Below are positions 6,045-6,074 of a DNA stretch of 6,074 bases, piece by piece. This DNA comes from an uncultured Verrucomicrobiota bacterium (GTDB lineage Bacteria; Verrucomicrobiota; Verrucomicrobiia; Limisphaerales; UBA9464). The translations under genes were made by a program, and so were the position numbers. Location of the stretch: positions 1-6,074 of the forward strand of contig CAIYFP010000263.1 of NCBI GenBank assembly GCA_903925515.1, in the 5' to 3' direction. Below the pieces are notes generated by a model. It saw only the letters and a program-made list of their open reading frames with translations. It was not told where the DNA came from and searched no databases. Position 1 is the stretch's first letter, and each line of letters begins with the position of its first letter.

Positions 6045-6074
6045 AAACCAACGTGAAATCAAACCCCGCATCCC

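Larger units (their letters stand above)
5689..6074. other. 386-base right end without a firm gene
   Basis: Leaving rloA, this stretch holds the possible 38-codon frame, the GCC/GGC hairpin at 5776-5796, a run of nine C (5840-5848) and the long palindrome at 5901-6044. The last 30 bases (6045-6074) show nothing recognisable. The promoter of the defence operon should lie here; the only candidate I found, TTTAAT and GATAAA with an 18-base spacer on the minus strand (about 5735-5764), is too weak to call. Confidence 0.5.

Noticed and set aside
5761..6051. Minus-strand open frame of 96 codons at the right end
   Set aside because: It is a read-through of the palindromic element and the homopolymer, with no credible start signal or domain.

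Overview
The window reads as GC-rich bacterial chromosome. The best guess is Verrucomicrobiota or a related PVC-group lineage. The reasons are the futalosine-route menaquinone gene, the membrane-anchored SGNH-hydrolase/TPR protein, weak or absent Shine-Dalgarno sequences at several starts, and high GC. This is an inference from protein style; no rRNA or other marker settles it.

Layout, left to right. (1) Bases 1-871, minus strand: the first 290 codons of a radical-SAM enzyme recognised as aminofutalosine synthase (mqnE); the C-terminus lies beyond the left edge. (2) A strong Rho-independent terminator (about 903-943, minus strand) closes the next minus-strand gene, a 73-codon secreted cysteine-containing protein of unknown family (1008-1229). 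(3) An AT-rich divergent intergenic region (1230-1411) leads into a plus-strand gene (1412-3538). Its 708-residue product has an N-terminal membrane anchor, an SGNH-type hydrolase domain with helical repeats inserted in it, and about five C-terminal TPRs. (4) A convergent gap (3539-3715) holds several small hairpins. (5) A minus-strand two-gene operon (5688 down to 3716) encodes an AAA/ABC-type ATPase of the RloA/AbiLi family and, through a 4-base ATGA overlap, an RloB/AbiLii-like protein. This is a candidate anti-phage (abortive infection) module. (6) The right end (5689-6074) has no firmly supported gene. It holds a 38-codon frame that runs into the ATPase start, a nine-base C run, a small hairpin, and a roughly 144-bp long imperfect palindrome that looks like a mobile or repetitive intergenic element.

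The genes do not form one pathway. Housekeeping menaquinone synthesis, two envelope or secreted proteins, and a defence module of visibly lower GC sit side by side, with the palindromic element just upstream of the defence operon. That pattern fits an accessory insertion beside core genes. The most interesting parts are the RloA/RloB pair and the palindromic element.
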